A stretch of DNA of 46,484 nt. Source: Paraburkholderia gardini (GTDB lineage: Bacteria > Pseudomonadota > Gammaproteobacteria > Burkholderiales > Burkholderiaceae). A program made the position numbers and the translations under genes. This document shows positions 15,195 to 24,197 of this stretch, in pieces. The notes below the pieces were generated by a model. That model saw nothing but the letters and a program-made list of their open reading frames with translations, searched no databases and had not been told where the DNA came from. The number at the start of each line of letters is the position of its first letter. Positions within the stretch are counted from its first letter, which is position 1. The stretch covers positions 1-46,484 of the forward strand of contig NZ_CAJQYY010000037.1 in NCBI RefSeq assembly GCF_907164575.1. The letters run 5' to 3'.

Positions 15195-18005
15195 TCAGGC
15201 AATCTTGCCGTGGCACTGCTTGTACTTCTTGCCGCTGCCGCACGGGCACGGATCGTTGCGGCCGACCTTCGGCACGCTATCGCCAGCCAGATGCTGCGAA
15301 CCCGACGCATGCTGGCCGTGGCTCATCGCATCGCCGATCATGGCGGCGGCAGCCGCAGCAGGTGCCGCCGCCGCGTCACCCGCTTCCGCAAATTCCGCGT
15401 GACGGAATTCGGCGTTCTCAAGAACATGGCTGCCCTGGTCTTCGTACTGCTCCGCCGCCTCTTCCAGTTGCTCCGGCGACTGGATCTGCACGTTCATCAC
15501 AACGCGCGTCACTTCGAGCTTCACGGCGTCGAGCATCGCGGCGAACAGTTCGAACGCTTCGCGCTTGTATTCCTGCTTCGGGTTCTGCTGGGCGTAGCCG
15601 CGCAGATGAATGCCCTGGCGCAGGTGATCGAGCGCGGCGAGGTGTTCACGCCAGCTGCGGTCGAGCGTCTGCAGCATGATCGAACGTTCGAACGCGCTAA
15701 ACGATTCACGACCCACGAGCTCGACCTTGCCTTCGTACGTTTCGTCAGCGGCCGCCGTGACGGCTTCGAGAATTTCGTCGGCATCGATCGACTTCGACTC
15801 GTTGATCATCTCCTGAATGGCGAGATCGAGCTGCCATTCGTTGCGCAGCACTTCTTCGAGCTCAGGCACATCCCACTGTTCTTCGATGCTGCCCGCCGGC
15901 ACGAACTGGTGAACGATGTCGGCAATCACGCCATGACGCATCGCGCCGATCGTCTCGGTAATGTCGTGCGCTTCCAGCAACTCGTTACGCTGCTGATAGA
16001 TCACCTTGCGCTGGTCGTTCGACACGTCGTCGTATTCGAGCAGTTGCTTGCGGATATCGAAGTTGCGCGCTTCAACCTTGCGCTGCGCCGATTCGATCGA
16101 CCGCGTGACGATGCCCGCTTCGATCGCCTCGCCTTCCGGCATTTTCAGACGGTCCATGATCGAGCGCACGCGGTCGCCCGCGAAAATGCGCAGCAGTGAA
16201 TCGTCCAGCGACAGATAGAAGCGCGATGAACCCGGATCGCCCTGACGGCCGGCACGGCCGCGCAGCTGGTTGTCGATCCGGCGCGATTCGTGACGCTCGG
16301 TGCCGATGATGTGCAGGCCGCCCGCGGCCTTCACTTCGTCGTGCAACGTCTGCCACTCATCGTGCAGTTGCTGGATGCGACGCGCCTTTTCGTCGGCGGA
16401 AATCGATTCGTCGAGTTCGAGGAACATGGCCTGCTTTTCGGCATTGCCGCCCAGCACGATGTCGGTACCGCGGCCGGCCATGTTGGTTGCAATCGTCACG
16501 CGCTTCGGACGGCCGGCTTCCGCAACGATCTCGGCTTCACGCGCGTGCTGCTTCGCGTTCAGCACTTCGTGCGGCAAACCGGCCTTGGTCAGCAGGTTCG
16601 ACAGCAGTTCGGAATTCTCGATCGACGTCGTGCCGACCAGTACCGGCTGGCTACGTTCATAGCATTCGCGAATATCACGGATGACGGCGTCGTAACGCTC
16701 CTTCGCCGTCTTGTAGATCTGATCCTGCTTGTCGATCCGCTTCGGCGGACGGTTCGTCGGAATGACGACCGTTTCGAGCCCGTAAATCTCATTGAATTCG
16801 AACGCTTCGGTATCGGCCGTGCCGGTCATGCCGGACAGCTTCGCGTACATGCGGAAATAGTTCTGGAACGTGATCGAAGCGAGCGTCTGGTTTTCGCTCT
16901 GGATCTTGACGTGTTCCTTCGCCTCGACGGCCTGGTGCAGCCCGTCTGACCAGCGGCGGCCCGACATCAGACGGCCGGTGAACTCGTCGACGATCACAAC
17001 TTCGTTGTTCTGCACGACGTAGTGCTGGTCCTTGAAGAACAGCGTGTGTGCGCGCAACGCCGCGTACACGTGGTGCATCAATGTGATGTTCTGTGCCGCG
17101 TACAGGCTTTCGCCCTCGCCAATCAGACCCCACTCGGCGAGCAGACGCTCGGCCTTTTCGTGGCCCGATTCGGTGAGGAACACCTGACGTGCTTTCTCGT
17201 CAAGCGTGTAGTCGCCCGGCTTTTCGACACCCGTACCATCGGCCTTTTCTTCTCCGATCTGGCGCTCGAGCAGCGGCGGCAGCGCGTCCATGCGCACGTA
17301 GAGCTCGGTGTGATCTTCAGCCTGCCCCGAAATGATCAGCGGCGTACGCGCTTCGTCGATCAGGATCGAGTCCACTTCGTCGACGACGGCGAAATTCAGG
17401 GCCCGCTGCACGCGCGCATCGGTCTCGTAGACCATGTTGTCGCGCAGGTAGTCGAAGCCGAATTCGTTGTTCGTACCGTACGTGATGTCCGACCCGTAAG
17501 CCTCCTGCTTCGCGTCGTGGTCCATCTGCGACAGGTTGATGCCCACCGACAGACCGAGGAAGTTGTACAGGCGCGCCATCCATTCGGCGTCGCGCTGTGC
17601 AAGGTAATCGTTCACCGTCACGACGTGCACGCCGCGTCCGGAGAGCGCGTTCAGGTAGACCGGCAGCGTCGCGACGAGCGTCTTGCCTTCGCCGGTGCGC
17701 ATTTCCGCGATCTTGCCGTAATGCAGGACCATGCCGCCGACCAGCTGCACGTCGAAGTGCCGCATATGCAGCACGCGTTTGCTCGCTTCGCGGCAGACGG
17801 CGAACGCTTCCGGCAGCAGCTTGTCGAGCGATTCGCCGCTCGCGAGGCGCTGTCGGAACTTACCGGTTTTGGCGCGCAACTGGTCGTCCGTCAACTGCTC
17901 GATCTGCGGTTCGAGCGCATTGATCGACGCGACGGTCTTTTGATATTGCTTGACGAGCCGCTGGTTGCGGCTGCCAAAAATCTTTTGTAGAAAACCGGTG
18001 GTCAT
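15195..18005 (-). CDS. secA: preprotein translocase ATPase SecA
   Basis: The motor that pushes unfolded preproteins through SecYEG. The 936-residue protein has Walker A MRTGEGKT (102-109), the DEVDSILIDEART helicase-like motif near 209, the GTERHESRRIDNQLRGRAGRQGD region, and a C-terminal zinc site C920, C922, C931, H932 for SecB and lipid contacts. Before it lies an alanine-rich linker, a run of about 35 low-complexity residues. The length is normal for betaproteobacteria. No convincing ribosome binding site precedes the ATG. It faces a DciA-like gene divergently across 303 bases, so no SecM-type leader gene can act in cis upstream. Confidence 0.98.
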   Translation of the reverse strand: MTTGFLQKIFGSRNQRLVKQYQKTVASINALEPQIEQLTDDQLRAKTGKFRQRLASGESLDKLLPEAFAVCREASKRVLHMRHFDVQLVGGMVLHYGKIAEMRTGEGKTLVATLPVYLNALSGRGVHVVTVNDYLAQRDAEWMARLYNFLGLSVGINLSQMDHDAKQEAYGSDITYGTNNEFGFDYLRDNMVYETDARVQRALNFAVVDEVDSILIDEARTPLIISGQAEDHTELYVRMDALPPLLERQIGEEKADGTGVEKPGDYTLDEKARQVFLTESGHEKAERLLAEWGLIGEGESLYAAQNITLMHHVYAALRAHTLFFKDQHYVVQNNEVVIVDEFTGRLMSGRRWSDGLHQAVEAKEHVKIQSENQTLASITFQNYFRMYAKLSGMTGTADTEAFEFNEIYGLETVVIPTNRPPKRIDKQDQIYKTAKERYDAVIRDIRECYERSQPVLVGTTSIENSELLSNLLTKAGLPHEVLNAKQHAREAEIVAEAGRPKRVTIATNMAGRGTDIVLGGNAEKQAMFLELDESISADEKARRIQQLHDEWQTLHDEVKAAGGLHIIGTERHESRRIDNQLRGRAGRQGDPGSSRFYLSLDDSLLRIFAGDRVRSIMDRLKMPEGEAIEAGIVTRSIESAQRKVEARNFDIRKQLLEYDDVSNDQRKVIYQQRNELLEAHDITETIGAMRHGVIADIVHQFVPAGSIEEQWDVPELEEVLRNEWQLDLAIQEMINESKSIDADEILEAVTAAADETYEGKVELVGRESFSAFERSIMLQTLDRSWREHLAALDHLRQGIHLRGYAQQNPKQEYKREAFELFAAMLDAVKLEVTRVVMNVQIQSPEQLEEAAEQYEDQGSHVLENAEFRHAEFAEAGDAAAAPAAAAAAMIGDAMSHGQHASGSQHLAGDSVPKVGRNDPCPCGSGKKYKQCHGKIA

Positions 18006-18308
18006 CGGATCGGTGTCTGCGTCGCGGCTGCGGCCGGACTCGCACGGTGTGCGAGCCCGGAAACGGCGGCCCCGGCGGCTTAGGTCCAGGAGTGAATTCG
18101 AATCGGGGATTTTAGCACGCAGGCCCGGCTGCGCCTGTGTCCATGGCGGATTGGCCAGGGGCTACCCCGGCCGCGCGCCTGCAGCCCCCGACGGCGGCCC
18201 GGCACGCAAGCCACGGGGTACAATCCGGGCATCACGGCATATGGCAGGCAACATCGCTTCGGCTGCCGCTTTTCCGCCCGTCCTCACCTCGAAAGCTTCC
18301 ACGAAAAT
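18006..18308. other. 303-base divergent intergenic region between secA and the DciA-like gene
   Basis: No gene is seen. For secA a TAAAAT on the minus strand (18109-18114) could be a -10 box. For the + gene a TACAAT (18219-18224) could be another. Neither has a good -35 partner. A GC-rich hairpin (GGCC-a-GGGG, loop CTA, CCCC-GGCC) sits at 18153-18172. I see no leader peptide with a SecM-like arrest motif. Confidence 0.5.
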
Positions 18309-18806
18309 ATGAGCCGTTTCTCGTCTTTTTCAAGGCCGTTTTCCAGTCAGAAGGAGGCACGCCGCCCGCAGGCGATCTCCGAAGTGCTCAATCGCACCGA
18401 CGCGTTCGCCGCCCTGCGCGCCGGCGTCGAGCAGATTGCGGCGCTGGAGCGCGACCTGAAGCAGCTCCTGCCCGATTATCTGGCGACGAGCATCGAGCCC
18501 GGTTTCATCAAGGAAGGGGTGCTGACGCTTTTTGCCGCACACAACGCGCTTGCCGCGCGCCTGCGACATCTTGAACCCAGCCTGCTCTCGGATTTGCAGC
18601 AGCGCGGCTGGGCCGTCAATTCGCTGCGTATCCGCGTGCGTCCGCAAGCGGTGAAAGAGCCGCCGCCGCCCAAGCAGGCGCGCATGACGGCACGCGGAGC
18701 CGAAGCGCTGCACGCGCTCAGTGAGACACTCGCGCCCTCGCCGTTGCGGGAAGCGCTGGCGAGAATGGCGGCCCGGCATCGCGTCAGCCGCGAGCCAAAA
18801 AAATAG
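18309..18806 (+). CDS. DUF721 / DciA-like protein
   Basis: A 165-residue protein with a DUF721 domain (about residues 20-110, including TLFAAHNALAARLRHL and the following LSDLQQRGW) and a basic, proline-containing C-terminal tail. DUF721 includes DciA, the ancestral loader of the replicative helicase DnaB, in bacteria that lack DnaC or DnaI. That role is likely but not provable from sequence alone. It has its own strand between secA and lpxC, a position shared with Pseudomonas. No strong ribosome binding site is visible. It ends near a hairpin at 18805-18828. Confidence 0.75.
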   Translation: MSRFSSFSRPFSSQKEARRPQAISEVLNRTDAFAALRAGVEQIAALERDLKQLLPDYLATSIEPGFIKEGVLTLFAAHNALAARLRHLEPSLLSDLQQRGWAVNSLRIRVRPQAVKEPPPPKQARMTARGAEALHALSETLAPSPLREALARMAARHRVSREPKK

Positions 18807-18828
18807 GCGACCCCGAAGGGCCGCCTGT
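18805..18828. terminator. terminator between the DciA-like gene and lpxC
   Basis: AGGCG-a-CC and GG-c-CGCCT pair around CCGAAG with one mismatch, followed by GTTT on the + strand and preceded by an A-run. It lies between convergent genes and may serve both. Confidence 0.6.
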
Positions 18829-18884
18829 TTCCGCACTCATTCCGTCAAACGCGCTGGCGGCGGTACTGAACCGCCCTGCCGCAA

Positions 18885-19802
18885 TCAGGCAAACGCCGTT
18901 TGCGTATCGTAGGCGAAGCCGCGCGGAGCCTGCTGCGGATCGTTGAACGTGACGATTTCGTACGAATCCTCGTGCGCCAGCAATTCACGCAGCAACTGGT
19001 TGTTCAGACCGTGCCCCGATTTGTATGCGTTGTACGAAGCCAGCAGCGGATGGCCCACCACGTACAGGTCGCCGATCGCGTCGAGCATCTTGTGTTTCAC
19101 GAATTCGTCGTCGTAACGCAGGCCGTCGTTGTTCAGGATGCGGTATTCGTCGAGCACGATCGCGTTGTCCATGCTGCCGCCGCGCGCGAGACCCAGCTCA
19201 CGCATCATTTCGACTTCGTGCGCAAAACCAAACGTACGTGCACGGGCGATTTCACGCACATACGACGTATTCGCGAAATCGACTTCGAGCGCCTGGCCGG
19301 TCTTGTCGACGGCCGGATGACGGAAATCGATCGTAAACTTCAGTTTGAAGCCAAAAAACGGCTCCAGACGGGCAAATTTGTCACCGTCGCGGATTTCGAC
19401 CGGCTTCGTTACCTTGATGAATTTCTTCGCGGCGTTCTGTTCTTCCACGCCCGCCGACTGGATCAGGAACACGAACGACGCCGCGCTGCCGTCCATGATC
19501 GGGATTTCCTCGGCGGTGACGTCGACATACAGGTTGTCGATGCCGAGACCCGCGCACGCCGACATCAAATGCTCGATCGTCGAGACCCGCGCGCCGTCTT
19601 TCTGCAATACCGAAGCAAGACGCGTATCGCCGATCGCCATGGCCTGCGCAGGAATCTCCACCGGCGTGGCCAGATCCACACGCGTGAACACGATGCCCGT
19701 ATCCGGACCCGCCGGACGGAGCGTCAGGTCGACCTTGCGGCCCGAATGCAAGCCGATGCCGACCGTCTTGACGATCGATTTGATTGTGCGCTGCTTCAAC
19801 AT
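18885..19802 (-). CDS. lpxC: UDP-3-O-acyl-N-acetylglucosamine deacetylase
   Basis: The zinc enzyme that commits the cell to lipid A synthesis. The 305-residue protein starts MLKQRTIKSIVKTVGIGLHSG and has the zinc ligands His78 (in STIEHLMSA), His237 and Asp241 (in KHKMLDAIGD), and catalytic His264 (in SGHG). The length is normal. It is separated from ftsZ by a peroxiredoxin gene, whereas in enteric bacteria it follows ftsZ directly. A TATAAT on the minus strand at 19859-19864 gives it a likely promoter of its own. A small hairpin (CGATTG/CAATCG, 19817-19835) sits in the roughly 50-base leader. Confidence 0.97.
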   Translation of the reverse strand: MLKQRTIKSIVKTVGIGLHSGRKVDLTLRPAGPDTGIVFTRVDLATPVEIPAQAMAIGDTRLASVLQKDGARVSTIEHLMSACAGLGIDNLYVDVTAEEIPIMDGSAASFVFLIQSAGVEEQNAAKKFIKVTKPVEIRDGDKFARLEPFFGFKLKFTIDFRHPAVDKTGQALEVDFANTSYVREIARARTFGFAHEVEMMRELGLARGGSMDNAIVLDEYRILNNDGLRYDDEFVKHKMLDAIGDLYVVGHPLLASYNAYKSGHGLNNQLLRELLAHEDSYEIVTFNDPQQAPRGFAYDTQTAFA

Positions 19803-19858
19803 AATGGTCTTCTATTCGATTGAAAATCCCAATCGGGACTTTTTATTCCATAGCGCGA

Positions 19859-19864
19859 ATTATA
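19859..19864 (-). promoter_or_regulatory. -10 element of the lpxC promoter
   Basis: A perfect TATAAT on the minus strand, about 57 bases before the lpxC ATG. No good -35 sequence is seen at 16-18 bases, so this may depend on an activator or be weak. Confidence 0.5.
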
Positions 19865-20018
19865 CTCCATCAACCCCACATCGGGTTTTCACTGAACGTA
19901 TCAATCTGTTTCCCATCGTTACTTCACAGGAACCGCGCGGAAAGCGTGACGGGCCGACGCCCGGAACGGAGGCGTTTCCGGACATCGGCCCGCGTAACGG
20001 CCGGTCACAAAAGCGTCA

Positions 20019-20064
20019 TTTTGTCGTTGCCTGCCTGCAACATTCGCAGGACGAGGCGACAAAA
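20019..20064 (-). terminator. two-tier hairpin after the peroxiredoxin gene
   Basis: On the minus strand TTTTGTCG and CGACAAAA (outer 8-bp arms, 20057-20064 and 20019-20026) enclose a second stem CCTGC/GCAGG. CTTTTG follows a few bases later. It begins 14 bases past the stop codon. A further imperfect GC-rich hairpin lies at 19951-19992. Together they probably end the ftsZ-side transcript before lpxC. Confidence 0.5.
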
Positions 20065-20077
20065 CAGGCCCTCGCGG

Positions 20078-20581
20078 CTAGCTCAACGTGGCAAGAATAC
20101 TCGCTGCATCGCTGACTTCGAACTTGCCGGGTGCCTCGACGTTCAGCGTCTTGACCACGCCGTCGTCGACCACCATGGCGTAGCGTTGGGAACGGATTCC
20201 CATGCCACGCGCCGACAGATCCTGCTCCAGACCAAGCGCCCGCGTGAAAGCCGCACTTCCGTCCGCCATCATGCGCACCTTGCCCGAGGTGTGCCGATCG
20301 CGCGCCCACGCGCCCATGACGAACGCGTCGTTGACGGACACACACCAGATCTCGTCGACACCAGCCGCCTGAAACGCGGCAGCGTGTTCGACATAACCCG
20401 GCACGTGCTTCGCCGAACAGGTCGGCGTGAACGCGCCCGGCAATCCGAAGATCACCACGCGCTTTCCCGCGGTCTGCTCGCGCACGTCGAAGCTGTTGGG
20501 CCCGATCGTGCAGCCTTCGCGCTCGTCGTCGATCAATTCGTAGACGATTGCGTCCGGCAGCTTTTCACCCACCTGAATCAT
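20078..20581 (-). CDS. peroxiredoxin, Prx5 / AhpE-like thiol peroxidase
   Basis: A 167-residue thiol peroxidase with the active-site sequence PGAFTPTCS; Cys55 is the peroxidatic cysteine. This spelling is typical of the Prx5 subfamily. Further cysteines at 24 and 80 could resolve the sulfenic acid, or glutathione or glutaredoxin could, which the sequence cannot decide. No signal peptide is present, so it is cytoplasmic. AAAGGA precedes the ATG. It is located between ftsZ (223 bases upstream) and lpxC. The link to cell division is positional only. Confidence 0.92.
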   Translation of the reverse strand: MIQVGEKLPDAIVYELIDDEREGCTIGPNSFDVREQTAGKRVVIFGLPGAFTPTCSAKHVPGYVEHAAAFQAAGVDEIWCVSVNDAFVMGAWARDRHTSGKVRMMADGSAAFTRALGLEQDLSARGMGIRSQRYAMVVDDGVVKTLNVEAPGKFEVSDAASILATLS

Positions 20582-20804
20582 GCTCAGTCCTTTACATCGA
20601 TGCGGCTTGCATCCGCACGTTTTCGTGTCGCAGTGAACCTGACTTTCGCCGACAGTTGCCCGATCCGCTTCGCGAATACGAAGAGGGCATCTGTCCCCGC
20701 CACGTATCTGACGAAACGCGGCCTTGTTCGCCGTTCACCCGCCACGCCCGTGCATATCGCTGCTGGCACGCATCAACCGTGCCGCAGCACAGCCCAGCCC
20801 GCGG

Positions 20805-22004
20805 TTAATCCGCCTGCTTGCGCAGGAACGCCGGGATATCGTACGTGTCGACGCCCTTTTCCTGCAGCGCCTGCACGTGCGAAGCCGCCGTATCACGCGA
20901 CGTACGCCATACAGCCGGCGTATCCAGCGAACCGTAATCGGCCGCGCCCGTGTGATGCTGTTGCGACGCGAACGCGTGCGCATGACCGCCGACCGGCTGG
21001 TTATCGGTGCCGGTACGCAGCAGCGTCATCGGTGCCGATTGCTGCTTCTTCGCCGCACGGCCGAGACCCGTTGCCACCACCGTCACGCGCAGCGCGTCGC
21101 CCATTGCATCATCGTAGACCGCGCCAAAAATCACGGTTGCGTCTTCTGCAGCATAGCTCTTGATCGTGTTCATCACTTCGCGCGTTTCGGACAGACGCAG
21201 CGAACGGCTCGACGTGATGTTCACCAGCACGCCACGCGCGCCCGACAGGTCCACCCCTTCCAGCAGCGGGCTGGCAACCGCCTGCTCGGCCGCGAGACGC
21301 GCGCGATCGACGCCGGCAACCGTCGCCGTGCCCATCATCGCCTTACCCTGCTCGCCCATCACCGTCTTCACGTCTTCAAAGTCGACGTTCACCAGACCGT
21401 CTACGTTGATGATTTCCGCGATACCGGCGACTGCGTTGTTCAGAACATCATCTGCGCACTGGAAGCATTTATCCATCTCGGCGTCATCGCCCATCACCTC
21501 GAACAGCTTGTCGTTCAGAACGACGATCAGCGAGTCGACGTGATCCTCCAGTTGCTGCGAACCGGCTTCTGCCACACGCATCCGCTTGCCGCCTTCGAAT
21601 TCGAACGGCTTGCTGACGACGCCCACAGTCAAAATGCCCATCTCCTTGGCGATCTGCGCCACGACCGGAGCCGCGCCCGTGCCCGTGCCGCCGCCCATGC
21701 CCGCGGTGATGAACACCATGTGCGCGCCGCGCAGTGCATCGGCGATGCGCTCCCGTGCTTCTTCTGCTGCCGAACGGCCCATTTCCGGCTTGGCGCCCGC
21801 GCCGAGACCGGTGTTGCCGAGCTGGATCACAGCCGTGGCGCGCGAACGCGACAGGGCCTGTGCATCCGTGTTCATCACGATGAAGTCGACGCCTTGCACG
21901 CCGCGGTTGATCATATGCTGAACGGCATTGCCGCCAGCCCCACCTACGCCAACCACCTTGATGATGGTGCCGTTGGTTTCGGTTTCCAGCATCTGGAATT
22001 CCAT
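20805..22004 (-). CDS. ftsZ: cell division GTPase FtsZ
   Basis: The tubulin homologue that forms the Z-ring. The 399-residue protein has GVGGAGGNA near 19-27, the tubulin signature GGGTGTG (104-110), and the T7-loop segment NVDFEDVKTVM. A linker of about 70 residues, rich in His and Ala, follows the core from about 315. The C-terminal peptide DIPAFLRKQAD binds FtsA, ZipA and ZapD. GGAGG precedes the ATG. It is the last gene of the dcw cluster and is separated from ftsA by 171 bases, which may hold an extra ftsZ promoter, although I cannot name one. Confidence 0.98.
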   Translation of the reverse strand: MEFQMLETETNGTIIKVVGVGGAGGNAVQHMINRGVQGVDFIVMNTDAQALSRSRATAVIQLGNTGLGAGAKPEMGRSAAEEARERIADALRGAHMVFITAGMGGGTGTGAAPVVAQIAKEMGILTVGVVSKPFEFEGGKRMRVAEAGSQQLEDHVDSLIVVLNDKLFEVMGDDAEMDKCFQCADDVLNNAVAGIAEIINVDGLVNVDFEDVKTVMGEQGKAMMGTATVAGVDRARLAAEQAVASPLLEGVDLSGARGVLVNITSSRSLRLSETREVMNTIKSYAAEDATVIFGAVYDDAMGDALRVTVVATGLGRAAKKQQSAPMTLLRTGTDNQPVGGHAHAFASQQHHTGAADYGSLDTPAVWRTSRDTAASHVQALQEKGVDTYDIPAFLRKQAD

Positions 22005-22175
22005 GTTGCCTCCGTCAAGAAAAAATGTACTGCCGTCAGGCAGCTACTCGGCCGTTATTCGGCAGGAGATCGGGCAACCTCCTGTCGCGCGCCAGCCGCC
22101 GGCACCAGCGCGTATTACTGAAAATCTCCCTGCACACCGCGCCCCGGAATCCGCATCTGAACCCGGGGTGCTGCG

Positions 22176-23408
22176 TTAAAAGTTGCCGAGGAACCAGTCT
22201 TTCATCCGTCCGAGCACCTGGCCCATCGAACCTGACTGCACCGCGACCTTCCGACCGCGCATGCGTTGCGCACGGCCTTCGACGAGCAGCCCCATCGCCG
22301 TCGAATAACGCGGATTGCGCACCACGTCAGCAAGGCCACCCGCGTATTCCGGCGCACCGATGCGCACCGGTTTCAGGAAAATGTCCTCGCCGAGTTCGAC
22401 CATGCCCGGCATCATCGCCGCGCCGCCGGTCAACACGACGCCGGAACTCAGCAGTTCCTCGTAACCCGACTCGCGCACCACCTGCTGCACGAGCGAAAAC
22501 AGCTCCTCGACGCGCGGCTCGACGACCGCCGCCAGCGCCTGGCGCGACAGCGTGCGCGGACCGCGCTCGCCGAGCCCCGGCACTTCGATCATTTCGTCCG
22601 GATCGGCGAGTGCCTGTTTCGCGATGCCGTAATCGACCTTGATGTCCTCCGCGTCCGGCGTCGGCGTGCGCAGCGCCATCGCGATGTCGCTCGTGATCTG
22701 GTCGCCGGCGATCGGAATCACCGCGGTGTGACGGATCGCGCCTTCACTGAAAATCGCGATGTCGGTCGTGCCGCCGCCGATGTCGACCAGCACCACGCCC
22801 AGCTCTTTTTCGTCTTCCGTCAGCACCGCCAGCGACGACGCCAGCGGCTGCAGGATCAGATCGTTCACTTCGAGGCCGCAGCGGCGCACGCACTTGACGA
22901 TGTTCTGCGCCGCGCTCACCGCACCCGTCACGATGTGCACCTTCACTTCGAGGCGAATGCCGCTCATGCCGATCGGCTCGCGCACATCTTCCTGGCCGTC
23001 GATGATGAATTCCTGCGTCAGGATGTGCAGCACCTGCTGATCGGTCGGGATATTGATCGCCTTCGCCGTCTCGATCACGCGCGCCACATCCGTCTGCGTG
23101 ACTTCCTTTTCCTTGATCGCCACCATGCCGCTCGAATTGAAGCTGCGGATATGGCTGCCGGCGATTCCGGTGAATACGTTTGTGATCTTGCAATCGGCCA
23201 TCAGTTCAGCTTCTTCGAGCGCGCGCTGAATCGATTGCACCGTGGCCTCGATGTTCACCACGACGCCTTTCTTGAGCCCCTTCGATTCGCTCTGGCCGAG
23301 GCCGATCACTTCGTAGTGACCTTCGCCTTTCAGCTCGGCGACGATGGCCACCACCTTCGACGTCCCGATGTCGAGGGAGACCAGCAGATCTTTATAGTCT
23401 TTACTCAT
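22176..23408 (-). CDS. ftsA: cell division protein FtsA
   Basis: Actin-like ATPase that tethers FtsZ to the membrane. The 410-residue protein has LDIGTSKV (13-20) and DIGGGTTDIAIF, the phosphate-binding motifs of the actin superfamily. The GGAAMMPG segment near 330 completes the nucleotide pocket. The C-terminal MGQVLGRMKDWFLGNF is the amphipathic membrane-targeting helix. It starts 27 bases after ftsQ, in the usual ftsQ-ftsA-ftsZ order. Confidence 0.98.
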   Translation of the reverse strand: MSKDYKDLLVSLDIGTSKVVAIVAELKGEGHYEVIGLGQSESKGLKKGVVVNIEATVQSIQRALEEAELMADCKITNVFTGIAGSHIRSFNSSGMVAIKEKEVTQTDVARVIETAKAINIPTDQQVLHILTQEFIIDGQEDVREPIGMSGIRLEVKVHIVTGAVSAAQNIVKCVRRCGLEVNDLILQPLASSLAVLTEDEKELGVVLVDIGGGTTDIAIFSEGAIRHTAVIPIAGDQITSDIAMALRTPTPDAEDIKVDYGIAKQALADPDEMIEVPGLGERGPRTLSRQALAAVVEPRVEELFSLVQQVVRESGYEELLSSGVVLTGGAAMMPGMVELGEDIFLKPVRIGAPEYAGGLADVVRNPRYSTAMGLLVEGRAQRMRGRKVAVQSGSMGQVLGRMKDWFLGNF

Positions 23409-23435
23409 AGCGTGCTCATTGCGTGTGATGTCCGT

Positions 23436-24188
23436 TTACTTCTTGCCCTTGTCGGGTTCGCTGATAAAGCGCATGCCTGCTGCGCGAATCGCGAAACCGT
23501 TCGGATAGCGCAAGTCCGCATACTCAATATCGTTCCCCCAACGTTGCGTCACCGCGCCCCACGCCGCGGTCAACCGGCGCGAGCGATCCAGGAGCGTGTC
23601 CTGATTGCGTTCGCGTCCAAGCTCCACCTGCATGCCGTTCGACAACTTCACCGTCCACGCATAACGCGGCGACAGCGTCACTTCTTCCGGCGTCGCGCCC
23701 AGCGGCGCAAACCACGTCTTGAAGTCCCGATAACGCGAGACCACTTCCTTCGCCGTGCCGTCCGGACCATCGAAGGCAGGCAGTTCCTGCTCCAGTTCGC
23801 CCTGGTTCGCGGTGAACAGATCGCCGTCGACACTGACAAGCTGATCGCTGCCCCACGTCCCGAGCGGTTTGTACTCCTCCAGCGTGACAGCCAGCGCGTT
23901 CGGCCAGACGCGCCGCACGCTCGCGTGACGCACCCACGGCATCTGCTCGAACGCCTGACGCGCCGTGTCCAGATCGACCGTGAAGTAATTGCCCTTCAAC
24001 CGGCCGACCACACCCGCGCGCACCGTCGGCGAATTGATGTGCTCGGTGTCGCCGTCGATCCGGATTTCGCGCAGCGCGAAGCCCGGGCGCTGGATCATCC
24101 AGTAACCGCCTGCCGCCAGCAGCACGAGCACCAGCAACGCATGCAGTGCGTTGGAGGCGAGATTGAGCTGGCGAACGTTGTTCCACAT
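23436..24188 (-). CDS. ftsQ: cell division protein FtsQ
   Basis: Bitopic inner-membrane divisome scaffold. The 250-residue protein has a short cytoplasmic start, one membrane helix (about residues 13-31), a POTRA domain (about 38-108, starting FALREIRIDGDTEHI), and the periplasmic beta domain that binds FtsB/FtsL. It follows ddlB by nine bases. The sequence after the POTRA domain is less conserved, but length and position leave little doubt. Confidence 0.95.
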   Translation of the reverse strand: MWNNVRQLNLASNALHALLVLVLLAAGGYWMIQRPGFALREIRIDGDTEHINSPTVRAGVVGRLKGNYFTVDLDTARQAFEQMPWVRHASVRRVWPNALAVTLEEYKPLGTWGSDQLVSVDGDLFTANQGELEQELPAFDGPDGTAKEVVSRYRDFKTWFAPLGATPEEVTLSPRYAWTVKLSNGMQVELGRERNQDTLLDRSRRLTAAWGAVTQRWGNDIEYADLRYPNGFAIRAAGMRFISEPDKGKK

Positions 24189-24197
24189 GTCTGGCCG

